DNA of 64,000 bases from Ilex aquifolium. Lineage: Eukaryota; Streptophyta; Magnoliopsida; Aquifoliales; Aquifoliaceae. The position numbers and the translations under genes were made by a program. Below the pieces are notes generated by a model. The model was given only the letters and a program-made list of their open reading frames with translations, was not told where the DNA came from and did not search any database. The stretch is from the NCBI GenBank assembly GCA_951799425.1, contig OX637394.1, positions 5,839,501-5,903,500 on the forward strand. The letters run 5' to 3'. Positions 23,275 to 35,010 of the stretch are shown here, piece by piece (position 1 is the stretch's first letter; each line of letters begins with the position of its first letter).

Positions 23275-26259
23275 TTACAATTTCTTCACATAGAGATTGA
23301 CCCCATTCCCAGGCTCTATGACCAAATTCAAGGCCGGCGCGTGGATATAAGTAGGCGAAAGAGTGAAAGAGAAGTTGGAGAGGATGAAAGATAAGAGTAT
23401 CTTGAGCTCCGCCATGGCCAAGTTCTGTCCGAGACACACCCGAGGGCCGACTCCAAATGGCATGTACAAGTGTGGAAGCTTGCAGGCACCTGTGATCCCA
23501 TTTGCAAACCTCTCTGGGTTAAACTTGTAGGAATCGGGTCCCCAAATTTCAGGGTCAGTGTGCAGTGTCAACACAAAGGTCCAGAGGTTAACACCCTTAG
23601 GAACATTTATGTCACCAAATTTCATGTCCTTCAAGGCCTCTCTTGACACTACTGCTACCGGAGAATAAAGCCGTAATGATTCATGAATCACCATCGTCGT
23701 CTGCAAAACAAGGTCACAATGCAGAGTTTTAGTATTTTATAAACAACCAATCTCATTGCAATTAACCTTAAACATTCATGCTCAAATTCTGAAAAACTAA
23801 GGTGTTTGTTGTGGTGTTACAATGAATATATATCTATCTACCTGTTTCATCTTCCGCAACATGTCAGCATCTGGAGTTTGGCCTTTGCAAACTTCAAGAA
23901 CCTCGGCACGAACGCGAGCTTGCCATTCTGGATGCGAAGCCAAAAGCATAAGCAACCATGTGGCGGAGACAGCGGTGGTCTCATAGCCAGCCAAGTAGAT
24001 GTTTTTGCAGTTATCAACGATGAATCGGTCGAGTGCTTCTGGAGCCAGGTTTGTGTTTTTGGCACCTTCAAGAACCATTTGCAATAGGTCCTTCTCATAC
24101 CCAGCCTCTTTCCTCTCTTTCACTACTTCCAAAACCAATCTGTGAATTTCCTTCTCGAGTGCCCATTGTTCCCTGTTGGTCTTAGTAGGAAGATATCTGC
24201 AGCATCCGATTGAATCAATTCATTTCATTAGAAATAGTGTTAATTAAACTAATTTGAATTGATCATATAAACCTTGAAAAAAAATAGGAGGAAATTAAGG
24301 AAGTACCTCATGCCAGGTATACCAGTAGACAAGACTCTCTTGGATGAAGCTTCTTGGAGAGCTCTGAGCTTATGGAAAATCTCTTCTCCCTTGGTGTAGT
24401 TGCTCCCGAAACAAGCTCTTGATATTACATCCCCAGAAAAACTCCTCAAATGTTGGTCGATTTTTATGTCGGCAATTCCACCCTGAGAATCAACTATACT
24501 TTTCCAGGAGTTGATCATGGTGATTGTAGACTCTGTAATCAAGTTCATCATCCCCTACAAACGATTCAAGGTAAACCAACATGATAATTATTATGTTGTG
24601 TCAAACAAAGCAAAGAGAGAAAGCAAACAGATTTCTTTAAGAACAAAAGCCACAATTTTTGTGGTAATTTTAAATCGTACCTTAACCTTGTCCATGTACA
24701 ATTCAGGTGCTATGATTTTCCTTTGGTGTGCCCAATATGGTCCATTTGAGGTCAGAATGCCTTGGCCAAGCAAAGAACCACGCTCCTTGGCTTGATATGA
24801 AGGCTTCCCCAGGTCCAAAGATGTGCATGTGGTTATTTCTCTCACCATATCAGGTTGAGTCAATTCTAATATTAGTGTGTTACCCAGAGAAAACATGAAT
24901 TTTTCGCCTGTATATACAACAAATGAGAGGTACAAGTTTACTCTCTTTTCCACTTCTCACGAACAATGCAACAAGGACAATGAATACATAAAAACAAATG
25001 AATAACAAAAGAAAGAAAATGAAAACTCAATGTTACATTATATTTTTCATAAGTTTCATTTGATTGAATTATCGGTGTGATTACCATATGATTCTGGCGC
25101 ACGCCCCCGCCCCAAAGCAAAGAACTTAGATAATGAAAAATGACAGCGCTAACCCCAAGGTTAACCGGTAATAGAGACGATCTGTAAATTCAGACGTATT
25201 GCGTTCGAATCTTGTTAACTTTTTACGGTACTAATGGTTTAGTCACGGTATGGATGACATATCTTCAGACTAAAAGAGGAAATGAATCGAGATACATAAA
25301 AATTGTCCAAACATCCTGACCATTGGAAAAAAAAAAGAAAAAGACAGCCCGATTCCTATCAGGACAGATGGGTCTCCATTCTCTTCGGTTTCGGATTAAA
25401 AAGTCCTAACAAAATATTCACCCTTGGCGACTCTTGACTTATAGAAACAAGCTCAGTCCAAACTTTGCCAACCACCACAAACTCAGGTTTGTCCAATGAA
25501 CATAGAGCGTCATTCGTGGATGAATTATACAAATAGCGGGTATAACACGCAAGTCGTGTCATGTGCTGTACACCATTAATAAAATATTATATATTTTTAA
25601 TAAAAAATTATCATCTATCACTTTATCAAATTTTTTTTGATAAAGTCTAACTTGATGTGCAGGTGCAGGGTCATTCGATGTCTATACCTCACTGAAATTC
25701 TTTTCTCGTTCATCTATTTTTTAATTCCAGAACATCGGCAAGAAAATATAGTTTTCAATGAAACTGTATGAAGTACTGTAATCGAAAAGAAAATAGGAAT
25801 AACATTTCTGAAAATCTTTTTACCCATTTATGACATAAAATAGGTAGTAAACACATGAAGAAATAAAGTTCCAGTTATATATGGAGGGACATATCATGTG
25901 TTATTTTTGTAAATTAATTAATAATTAATATGAATGATGAACTGAGAAGATGAATTAAAGGGAAAAAAAAAAATACCATATTGCTTTTGCCATTTCTCGA
26001 AGAAGGGAAAAAGAACATTGGCACAGTCGTGGTTCTCTGGAGCTCCACAGGTTGGTGGCTTTGGGGTTCTGGACTTCTTGATCTCCAAGATGTTTCCCAG
26101 TAAAATAGTCGGCGGTGGACCGGTTATCCCTTGCTTCCTCAACGCCGCTTGAAGCTTCTTTGGCTTCGCCACCAGTGCATTATACAGACGTATGAACAAT
26201 CCCACTATTCCAACCACAGTAATGGACACTAACACCTTCAATACAACTTGGACCTCCAT
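23275..26259 (-). CDS. CYP714: Cytochrome P450 CYP714 family, member C
   Basis: Minus-strand exons: 26259-25977, 24907-24681, 24554-24307, 24196-23842 and 23700-23275 (1539 nt, 512 residues). Start chosen at MEVQVVLKVLVS because an 11-residue in-frame lead (MCERERERRLA) comes from a CT-repeat 5' UTR that is not conserved in D. Anchor residues about 5-25, [10 protein letters not shown] at 47-56, I-helix AGYETT at 322-327, ESLR at 378-381, NPERF, heme loop [11 protein letters not shown] with Cys460. It is intact. Compared with D I count six amino-acid differences (residues 14, 27, 62, 252, 265 and 284), none in a catalytic motif; exons 2 and 5 encode identical protein. The sequence is of the CYP714 type found in tandem clusters in eudicots; I would guess the E subfamily, whose studied members oxidise C-23 of oleanane-type acids, but this is inference. 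Confidence 0.94.
25095..25395 (+). mobile_element. SINE-containing insertion in CYP714 C intron 1
   Basis: About 300 bp here are absent from the otherwise matching intron of D (near 37770-37815). The core at about 25150-25345 is the SINE-like family of 12095-12312: ggttaaccggtaatagagacgatctgtaaattcagacg, shown here only in part, a B-box-like gcgttcgaatctt and an A-rich end. The insertion thus postdates the C/D duplication, or was lost from D. Confidence 0.6.
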
Positions 26260-26600
26260 TGCCAATCTCCTCTCTCTCTCTCTCTCACACACACTTTCTC
26301 ACACACACAGAAAACACACCAGAGAGAGAAAATGGGAACTTGGGATAGTGGATTGTTGGACTTCAATGTCCAGAGTCTCTGCAATATAGTGGAAGGGAGG
26401 GATAATATGGTCATTGAACAGGAAATATGGTAGGTAAGATGATATGACCGCATAGAAAGAATGGAATTTTGTAATGGAAGAACAGCGCCGTCAATGTGGA
26501 ATGAGAGGAGGAGTTTGGTTTTTTATTTGTGAGAAAGGAGGAAGAAAAATAGGTCAACTAACAGCGGCTTTGTTGGTCTAAAGTCACATGCATTTTTTTT
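26260..26600 (-). promoter_or_regulatory. 5' flank of CYP714 C
   Basis: The 5' UTR is a CT/CA repeat on the plus strand (tctctctc and cacacaca, 26270-26310). The flank matches that of D up to about 26590. A weak TATA-like tract (minus strand ctatatt) lies near 26385. Both promoters share the block around ggataatatggtcattgaacagg. Confidence 0.5.
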
Positions 26601-26931
26601 TTTAGTAAATTATACTTTATCCATTAAACTATTATCTTTATTTTATTTTACACATTCAACTATAAAATTTTTCACATTATATCCTAAAATATCAATTTTA
26701 TTTTTAATCATTCTACTTTGTTTGAAGAAAAAATAAGAATTAGACTCACAAATAAAATGAAAGAATAATTATTCCTTAGAATCTGTACACCTATGATGAA
26801 CTAGTCAGTGAATGTATTAATGAAGATTTGATTTTATATAATGATTTAAATCTCAAAGCCTAACTTGGTCTTACCTAAAAAAAAAAAACCCCAACTTGGT
26901 TCAATGATACTATCCGCTTTCTGAAGACTTT

Positions 26932-27358
26932 GGGCCTGTTTGGTTTGCGTTTCAAAAACAGGTATCCGAAAACAGTTTTTGAGAAGAGTTTTGAGAAAAT
27001 GGTTTTGATATTTTTTGAGATAAAAAACTTGTTTGGTTAGATGATTTCAAAAACAGTTTTACAGAACAGAAAATAGTAAAACCTGTTTGGACAGCCTAAA
27101 TATATGTTTGAACAGTAATTCAAACATTAATAAAAAAATATAAGAAAGTTATTTTTAGATTGATAATTTCATCAAAAAAAAAATTCAATAAACCAAACTT
27201 TAAAATATAATATATCTTATAATATAATATAATATATTATATTATAATATTCTATTATATATTATATATTATATAATATATAATATTTATATATATTATA
27301 TTCTATTATATTATATAATATATTTACACATATATATATTATATTATATTATATAATT

Positions 27359-27400
<42 letters not shown>

Positions 27401-27529
27401 TTATACATATATATATTTATACATTTATACATATATATATATATATACATATAATATATATATATATGTATAATATAATATATATATATTTATACATATA
27501 AATTGGTATATATATATATATTTATATAT

Positions 27530-27568
<39 letters not shown>

Positions 27569-27613
27569 TTCGTATATATAAATTCGTAGATAAATATATA
27601 CATATATATACCA

Positions 27614-27656
<43 letters not shown>

Positions 27657-28056
27657 CGAATTTATAAATATATATATATATATATATACGAATTTTAATA
27701 ATATTATATAATATAATACTAATATATTATATAATAATATTATATAATAGAATAGAATATTATATATATATATATTAGGAGAGAGAGGAAGAAGTAAAAA
27801 AAAAAAATGAATGAAAAAATTTGCTGCTAAGGAGATTCGAAGGGCAGACCTCATTAAAGTCCAAAATTGTTCTCCTTGTTTTCAAAATTTTCAAAGAAAA
27901 CTCCGAAAACAAGTTAAACTTGTTTTCTATTTCTTTGACTCAAATCTCATTTTTTCCGAAAATTTTGAGAACAAAAATGCTAAACAAACAGGATTTGGGT
28001 GTTTTTAAAATTTTGAGAACAAAAAACTGTTTTGCAGACGCAAACCAAACATGGCC
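26932..28056. mobile_element. PIF/Harbinger-like element, copy 1 (1125 bp)
   Basis: Ends GGGCCTGTTTGGTTTGCGTTT and cgcaaaccaaacatggcc are inverted repeats. A 3-bp duplication TTT lies at 26929-26931 and 28057-28059. Outside the AT core, both arms are nearly identical to the second copy at 31076-32606. The core (27190-27775) is TA, CA and TTTA microsatellite. Short open frames in the right arm (27811-28069) are identical in both copies but resemble no transposase that I know. Confidence 0.85.
27190..27775. repeat. TA/CA/TTTA microsatellite core
   Basis: Long alternating TA tracts, a CA run at about 27361-27382 and a TTTA run at about 27528-27570 form imperfect palindromes inside the PIF-like element. 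Confidence 0.9.
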
Positions 28057-28329
28057 TTTGTCTTCTTGAAGTAAAAGGTTGAAGTTCCACCCCCAAAAAA
28101 ATAAAAAAGACAACTTCAGATAGAAAAAAAAAGTGTTAGGTGAATTTTGCTTGCCATCTTGATCCAAGTCCTTCCCTAAAAATTATTCTATTAAGACTAA
28201 AAAATATTCTAAATTCAAAAAAAAAAAAATGAGTACAATGTTCTTTTTTATAAAAAGGTAAAATTCAAGAGAAAATCTTATCAAAATAAAAATATAAAAA
28301 AAATTATATTCTACAAATATTACAAATCT

Positions 28330-29110
28330 AGCCATTATGCTAATAAATATTTAACTAAATAAAAGATCACTGACATTATTCAACATGATGATCTCATAGA
28401 CCAGTTATGCAAAATATTGCTTAATGACACAAAAAAATCTTCTTTGTCTTGTGATGATGATGAATTCTTTGAAATAAATTCAACTACTGAATCAAGTAGT
28501 CAAAAGTGATATTAATCACAATTAATGTTCTTCATCTTGTCAAGCTCAACAAAGTTATTACAAAGTTATAGTTGACATGAATGGTTTAAAAATTAATGTT
28601 TTTTCAAAATCTCAATCTATGATTTTCGATTGAATAAATTAAATTACAGATCCAATAGCTAAAAAAAAGCTATTGAAAAATATTTGAAAACTTCTATAAA
28701 AATGAACAATTAGAGAGACAATTTAAAAAACATTCTCTAGTTAAACAATTTTCTTTATAAGAAGTTTTAAATCGTTTTGACTCTGAATCTTTTTCAAAAA
28801 AAGAAACCATAATTAATAATCTTAAATATGAGATCAATCAATTAAAATCTAAAATTAGAGATTTTAAAAGAATATTATCTTTTCTTGAGAATTCTGAACA
28901 ATATCAAATTAAGATTCACAAAATTCGAAGAAAAAATATCAATATTTTTTCCTTCTTTAGCAAATTATATATCAAAAATAGTATGTTAAAATTATATTGA
29001 TAATAAATCAAAAATATGTTGTCAAAACTATTGCACTTTTTGACACCGAAGCTAATATGAATTGTATTAAGGAAGGATTAATTCTATCCAATACTTTGAA
29101 AATGAGTAAT
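28330..29110 (+). pseudogene. Decayed pararetrovirus/retroelement gag-protease-like fragment
   Basis: An AT-rich stretch reads as broken, Asn/Lys-rich coding sequence. It has a coiled-coil-like Lys/Leu part at about 28790-28910 and, at about 29028-29085, a reading V-K-T-I-A-L-F-D-T-E-A-N-M-N-C-I. This resembles the aspartic-protease region of plant endogenous caulimovirids or related retroelements, where the active site is D-T-G-A. Here the Gly is replaced by Glu, and several stops and frame shifts interrupt the region, so it is dead. No reverse transcriptase was seen next to it. The assignment rests on one motif and on composition. Confidence 0.4.
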
Positions 29111-29835
29111 GTTATTATAAGGACCGAATTTGAGGATCTAATAATGTGACTTCAATTTAACTATTGAATTAGTTGTGAGTTTATGACTTTAATACAATCT
29201 AATGGTTGTATTGAATTATGTCCCCGGATTAGATCCCTAAATTAGGACCAAATAGTTTTTTGCTTTGAAAAATGTGAGAAGTGGGGGTCAATTCTGTCCA
29301 AGTCTAAAACTTATTTGGTATTAATTATATCACTCGCTCAATTTTTAAGCATTTAAGTCCATTTTTATTTTTTTATTACTTAATTACCCTTACATGTTTT
29401 ACTCCTAAAAATATGCTGCCACATTTCCCTCCTTTATCTTCTTCTTCCGCAAAATTCCCATATTTGTAACAACACTCCATCATCAAGTCCTCCACGAAAA
29501 CACATTCTGTGAGGAATATATAGTATATATACATACATTCGTATATACATATGAGAGAAGAGGATAGAGAATTTGGGGGTACTGACTGAACTCGAGGTGG
29601 CCAACGGGAAGGGCAAAGGTGTTGTGGCCAATGGAAGATCACCGCCGCCCCAACATCACCCTCTTACCATTCAACAGAAACACTGCCACCCCCACTTTTG
29701 GCACCGGCGACGGCAACGGCGATGCAGACTTCGACATTGCCTTGTTCTCACCAATCATCAACATTCAGTTTTACACTATGCTGTTATGGTAACTAAACAG
29801 CTGTCACTCCTACTTATAGGATCCACCAAATCACC

Positions 29836-29842
29836 TATAAAT
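29836..29842 (+). promoter_or_regulatory. TATA box of the AG-peptide gene
   Basis: TATAAAT lies 97 bp upstream of the ATG at 29933, followed by a CT-rich leader (cctcctttactctctcac). Spacing and sequence are typical for a plant pol II promoter. Confidence 0.6.
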
Positions 29843-29932
29843 TGACACAACCTCCTTTACTCTCTCACTTCAAACCCTAAGCGCTTGCTGCAAAATCTAT
29901 TTCTTCGTAATTACAGAGCACAAGCCGAAGCA

Positions 29933-30121
29933 ATGGCACAATTTAGCATCTTCAAGGCCTTGGTTATCTCCTTCATCGTCGCGGTTGTCACCGTATTTGC
30001 ACAGGATAGTGGGATGGCACTAGCGGCGTCGCCAGACGCTGGAGCGACGTTTTCTCGGCCGATTTTCGGTGTCGTGATCGAGACTTCTCTCATTGTCCTG
30101 TTCTCTCTGTTTAGACATTAA
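29933..30121 (+). CDS. Arabinogalactan-peptide-like small secreted protein
   Basis: Single exon, 62 residues, starting MAQFSIFKALVISF. Residues 1-22 form a signal peptide with a likely cleavage just after VFAQ. A short mature core follows (DSGMALAASPDAGATFS), then a hydrophobic C-terminal tail (GVVIETSLIVLFSLF) ending RH. This is the layout of plant AG peptides, which lose both ends and stay as a short GPI-anchored, O-glycosylated peptide at the plasma membrane. Relatives I recall carry repeated Ala-Pro in the core (MAPAP-type). Here only one Pro (Ser-Pro) remains, so glycosylation sites would be few. The in-frame 16-residue upstream extension is probably 5' UTR, since the signal peptide begins at the chosen Met. 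It lies between two transposon copies and may be an isolated retrocopy or a divergent paralogue. Confidence 0.7.
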   Translation: MAQFSIFKALVISFIVAVVTVFAQDSGMALAASPDAGATFSRPIFGVVIETSLIVLFSLFRH

Positions 30122-30417
30122 TGTATGTTCGTTACGAGAATTTATATTTGGAATGTTTAATTAGATGTTAATATTGAATGGGAAAATACTACATAACCTA
30201 AATGAGACCCAAAAATTAATACTCAAATGAATATCATCTCTTAGATGAGTGTGAAATGAGTGGATCCCACTGAAAAAATTAATGAAATTATTTTGAATAT
30301 TTAGTGTTACTATTTTTTGTTTTGTATGTTAATATTGAATGTTTCTATTTTCTGAAATGTTAATATTGAATGTTAATATTTATTGTTTTGAATGTTATCA
30401 TTGAATGCTATTCTTTA

Positions 30418-30930
30418 GAGAGAATTATATTCAAATTCTCTCAGATTTGTTACTTAATCACTCAAATTCTCTGATATTTGAAATATTATGCATATACCCT
30501 CTGAGGTTTGTACGTGTATAACACTTAGACCTCTGCCGTCTCTGTTAATATATTCATTAGTAAATTACATTTAGACCCCTGTAAATTACATCCAGATAGT
30601 ATAATTGTATACTAATTATGACTTTTTAAGAAAAAAATAGCTTTTTATTTTTGATTTTATTTTAAAATTTAAAATATTTAATATTCTATCTTTGATTGGA
30701 GTATTTTTTAATCTAAATATAACATTTTAAACTTGAGGGGTCTAAGTATTATATGCCTACAAATTTCAGGGGATCTGGATGTAATTTACTAATAGATATC
30801 CTAACGGGCAGAAGTCTAAGTGTTGTGCACGTACAAACTTCAAGCGATCTGCATATAATATTTCAAATATCAAGGGATATGAGTGATTAAGTGACAAACC
30901 TTAGAATGTTTGAGTGTAATTCTCCCTATT
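30418..30930. mobile_element. Foldback MITE with long terminal inverted repeats
   Basis: The left arm (30418-30550: agagaattatattcaaat, ttgttacttaatcactcaa, gtttgtacgtgtataacac) is inverted in the right arm (30785-30927: gttgtgcacgtacaaac, gagtgattaagtgacaaacc, gagtgtaattctccct). Long inverted arms and AT-rich flanks suggest a Mutator-like foldback. A single arm of the same family ends at 51042. Confidence 0.75.
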
Positions 30931-31075
30931 ATTTATTGTTTTGAATATTATGTTTTTGTTTTATTTTTTGAAATGTTAATATTGAATATTACTATTTTTT
31001 GTTTTGAATGTTATTATTTCTCTCATGTGTATATACTAGTTATTGTCAGTATTTGAAGACACTATGGGCCTGTTT

Positions 31076-31489
31076 GGTTTGCGTTTCAAAAACAGGTATC
31101 CGAAAACAGTTTTTGAGAAGAGTTTTGAGAAAATGGTTTTGATATTTTTTGAGATAAAAAACTTGTTTGGTTAGATGATTTCAAAAACAGTTTTACAGAA
31201 CAGAAAATAGTAAAACCTGTTTGGACAGCCTAAATATATGTTTGAACAGTAATTCAAACATTAATAAAAAAATATAAGAAAGTTATTTTTAGATTGATAA
31301 TTTCATAAAAAAAAAAATTCAATAAACCAAACTTTAAAATATAATATATCTTATAATATAATATAATATATTATATTATAATATTCTATTATATATTATA
31401 TATTATATAATATATAATATTTATATATATTATATTCTATTATATTATATAATATATTTACACATATATATATTATATTACATTATATA

Positions 31490-31558
<69 letters not shown>

Positions 31559-32046
31559 TTATACATTTATACATATATATATATACATATAATATATATA
31601 TATATGTATAATATAATATATATATATATATTTATACATATAAATTGGTATATATATGTATATATATGTACATATATATGTAGATATATACCTATTTATA
31701 CATATATATAATATATTAATACATATATAATATATATATAATATAATATATATATTTATACATATAAATTGGTATATATATGTATAAATATGTACATATA
31801 TGTATGTATTTGGGTGTACATATATATATGTATATATATGTACATATATACCTATTTATACATATATATAATATATATATATACATTATGTATATATATA
31901 TTATATATATGTATAATATAATATATATATTTATACATATATATAATATATAGATACATATATAATATATATTTATAAATTCTTATATATAAATTCGTAG
32001 ATATATATATACATATATATACCAATTTATATATATATTTATACAT

Positions 32047-32102
<56 letters not shown>

Positions 32103-32158
32103 TTATTTATTAATTCGTATATATAAATTCGTAGATAAATATATACATATATATACCA

Positions 32159-32224
<66 letters not shown>

Positions 32225-32290
32225 GAATTTTAATAATATTATATAATATAATACTAATATATTATATAATAATATTATATAATATAATAG

Positions 32291-32329
<39 letters not shown>

Positions 32330-32606
32330 GAGAGAGAGGAAGAAGTAAAAAAAAAAATGAATGAAAAAATTTGCTGCTAAGGAGATTCGAAGGGCAGACC
32401 TCATTAAAGTCCAAAATTGTTCTCCTTGTTTTCAAAATTTTCAAAGAAAACTCCGAAAACAAGTTAAACTTGTTTTCTATTTCTTTGACTCAAATCTCAT
32501 TTTTTCCGAAAATTTTGAGAACAAAAATGCTAAACAAACAGGATTTGGGTGTTTTTAAAATTTTGAGAACAAAAAACTGTTTTGCAGACGCAAACCAAAC
32601 ATGGCC
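31076..32606. mobile_element. PIF/Harbinger-like element, copy 2 (1531 bp)
   Basis: Same ends and arms as 26932-28056. The 3-bp duplication is TAT at 31073-31075 and 32607-32609. It is about 400 bp longer, almost entirely through expansion and rearrangement of the TA/CA microsatellite core (31340-32330). It has the same orientation as copy 1. Confidence 0.85.
31340..32330. repeat. Long TA-rich microsatellite/palindrome core
   Basis: CA runs at about 31494-31533 and 32047-32064, TA runs up to about 60 bases (32163-32222), and repeated phrases such as tacatataaattggtatat. Strongly self-complementary. Confidence 0.9.
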
Positions 32607-32609
32607 TAT

Positions 32610-34809
32610 GTTACTCATAAAATTTCAAAACACAACAATAGGATGTCTGAATAATATCAACATACATGTATAATATATATAATTAAACATTTATGTCACA
32701 AAAGTCACATTATAATCAGTAGTATCACTTATGTTTTTTTTATTGATAATTAGCTTTGGTTTTGAATTTTTTTTTGGAGGAGGGGGTTGGGTATGACAAT
32801 ATTGGTGATTAATGACGTTTGTATTGTAGCTTTTATTTATTTATTTTTAGTATGAATAATAGCTTGACAGTTTTATTATATTTATTCTTTTTATTTGCTT
32901 GGAAGTGGTCACGAAGATTAGCTTGGTTTTGAAATTTTTTTTTTTGTGCAATTGGTAGTACTTTTATTTTTTTTATTAGTGATTACCTTAGGCTTTGCAT
33001 TTTTTTTGCCGGGGGGGGGGGGGGGGGGGGGGGTGGGGGATGGAGATATTGGTGATTAATGGGTGTTGTTTTCGATTGGACATTTGTTCTCATGTGGAGC
33101 AGTGGCTATGGAGAGAGAGAGAGAGAGAGAGCAATGACCATAATCAACGAAGCCATTATGAATCAGCAACTCCCAAGTAGTGGAAGAATTGCGACAATAA
33201 TATTCTTTTAAATTTTCAAACAAGAACAGCATTGAGGCAGAACAAAGAAAATGACATACGTTTTTTACATTCCAAAATAGAGACCAAAACTTAAAACCCA
33301 AAATGGTATTCATCATTCCTCATGCAATACATACACAAAAAGAAAAAGAAAGCATAACAATCACACGAAAAAGTAAAAAAAATTGTGTCTATCAATTTCA
33401 CATAGTTTTTGGATTAAAATACGTACATTGATATAATAAGATCCTTTATTTACAAAAACTAGGTCCTCACTTCACTTCATCAACCACCATATTGCACTTG
33501 TGACAAATAAAAGGAACATAAATTACCTTCTAATTTATAAAATCTCTACCAAAGATAAAAATACTTTAAATTTAGTTAGACCATTATAACAGCAATACCA
33601 ACAAAAAATACAAACGAAAAAATACATACAGAGAACACCAAAAATTACATTCAAACCCATCAATGTAGCAACAAAGCCACCCACAAAACACAATTAAAAT
33701 GCAACAAAGTGTTGCCATTGGGTTATAGAGGTTTTGTCTAACCTACTTATCTAGAAAATCTCGCTACAAAGAAAAAGCAAGAGGAGGCATTGGATGAGAG
33801 AGAGATAAGATGACTTGAATGGGGATGAGGAGAGAGAATTTGAATGAGAGAGATAGTGTGAATAGGAATGAGGAGATAAAAAGAGTGTAATAGAGTCCTA
33901 TAGGAGTGTAGAGTCCACTGATGTGGGTAGAAAAAAAAATTTAGGCATTGGCAATAGAGATATATAATTACCTACTCTTCTTCTATGTAAGTTAATAACT
34001 ATCAAAGTGGTGTTCACTTTACCCATTTAAAGTTTTATTATTAGTTGGTGATACCATGTCATCAATGCTTACATGATATCACTGTTATATTGAATATTCT
34101 CTCATGCATATGAAAGGGAGAGTGAGAGAGAAAGAGAGAAGGATACCTATATGAGAGAGCTTGAGAGATAGAGATGTGTGAGAGATAGGGGTCTAGAATT
34201 ATATATGAGATGAAACTCTAAGTCCAATTCTTGGGCGAGAAAATAAATTTAGGGAGTAATTAGGATCAATAAGTTATGTGAGAGGGAAAGAGTGAGAGAC
34301 GTCTTCAAAGAGTCCTGAAATGAGACATAAAGAGTGAGATATAGACGTCTGTGAGTTCTAGAATGAGAGGCCTCTAGAAATTTAAGAATTTTTAGTTTTC
34401 AAATTTATTTTAAGTATATGTAAATGTTGGGGGTATTTTGGACAAAAAAGATCAAAATGAATTTAAATCCAAATAAAGTTTTCAGTGAACTTTTAATCTA
34501 AAGAAAAATAGACCAACCCCCAAATTTCCCTATTATTTTCAAATGACCCGGCCCATAACCAAGCTTAGTTTTTTGTTTTGGAACAGACCAACCCTAGTTT
34601 ATAATGTTATGTAAGGGATGATGGACTTGTGAGGCCTCTAAACATGCTTTGTTTGGAGGTCTCCTAAGCCCGCCATATGTTTTCAGATTAGTCATGAACA
34701 AGGAAATTGGATGATGTATACCACAAGTTTTATAAATGTCATCGCAATGGTGATTGAGTTGTGTTTTTTCATATTTTACCAGCTTAACACGTTATTTATA
34801 TATGCTACT
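32610..34809. other. Intergenic, AT-rich with purine runs
   Basis: No gene is seen. Features are the G23 run, a GA dinucleotide run at 33113-33131 and GA-rich tracts at about 33780-33880 and 34105-34190. Part of the sequence at about 33960-34100 (caccttatgtaag-like, taccatgtcatcaatgc, gatatcactgttatattgaatattctc) resembles the foldback at 51794-52030. Confidence 0.5.
33011..33033. repeat. G23 homopolymer
   Basis: Twenty-three G in a row followed by T and GGGGG. It is the longest of three poly-G tracts in the window. Confidence 0.85.
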
Positions 34810-35010
34810 AACTTGATTTATGTGTTGTTAATCAGTTAATTTCAACACGCTAATATCATATCGAGGTGATATAACTGCATGGATTTTCTAACTTTATTCT
34901 GACAAACCAGGACGGTAGGACCAGCAATCACTAAGCCCCAAACGCAATACACAATGAAATACTTAGAAACACAAAACAATTTAAATGATAACTAATAATA
35001 TCATTCAAAG

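Larger units (their letters stand above)
21960..26590. repeat. Segmental duplication block containing CYP714 C
   Basis: This block matches 34810-38985 (CYP714 D) along its whole length, in exons, introns and both flanks. The matches start near actcgatttatgtgt and end near cggctttgttggtctaaa. The main differences are insertions: this copy has an extra element at 22127-22955 and extra SINE-containing DNA in intron 1; the D copy has insertions at 35011-35558 and 35661-35820. Confidence 0.85.

Noticed and set aside
27811-28069. Open frames identical in both PIF-like elements as a transposase
   Set aside because: Identity reflects recent copying of the element; the sequence is short and matches no transposase domain that I know.
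29573-29845. Open frames over 29573-29845, including a 54-codon ATG frame at 29631-29792
   Set aside because: No recognisable domain, and the composition reflects CCA/CCG-rich DNA. They lie upstream of the AG-peptide gene and may be its promoter region.
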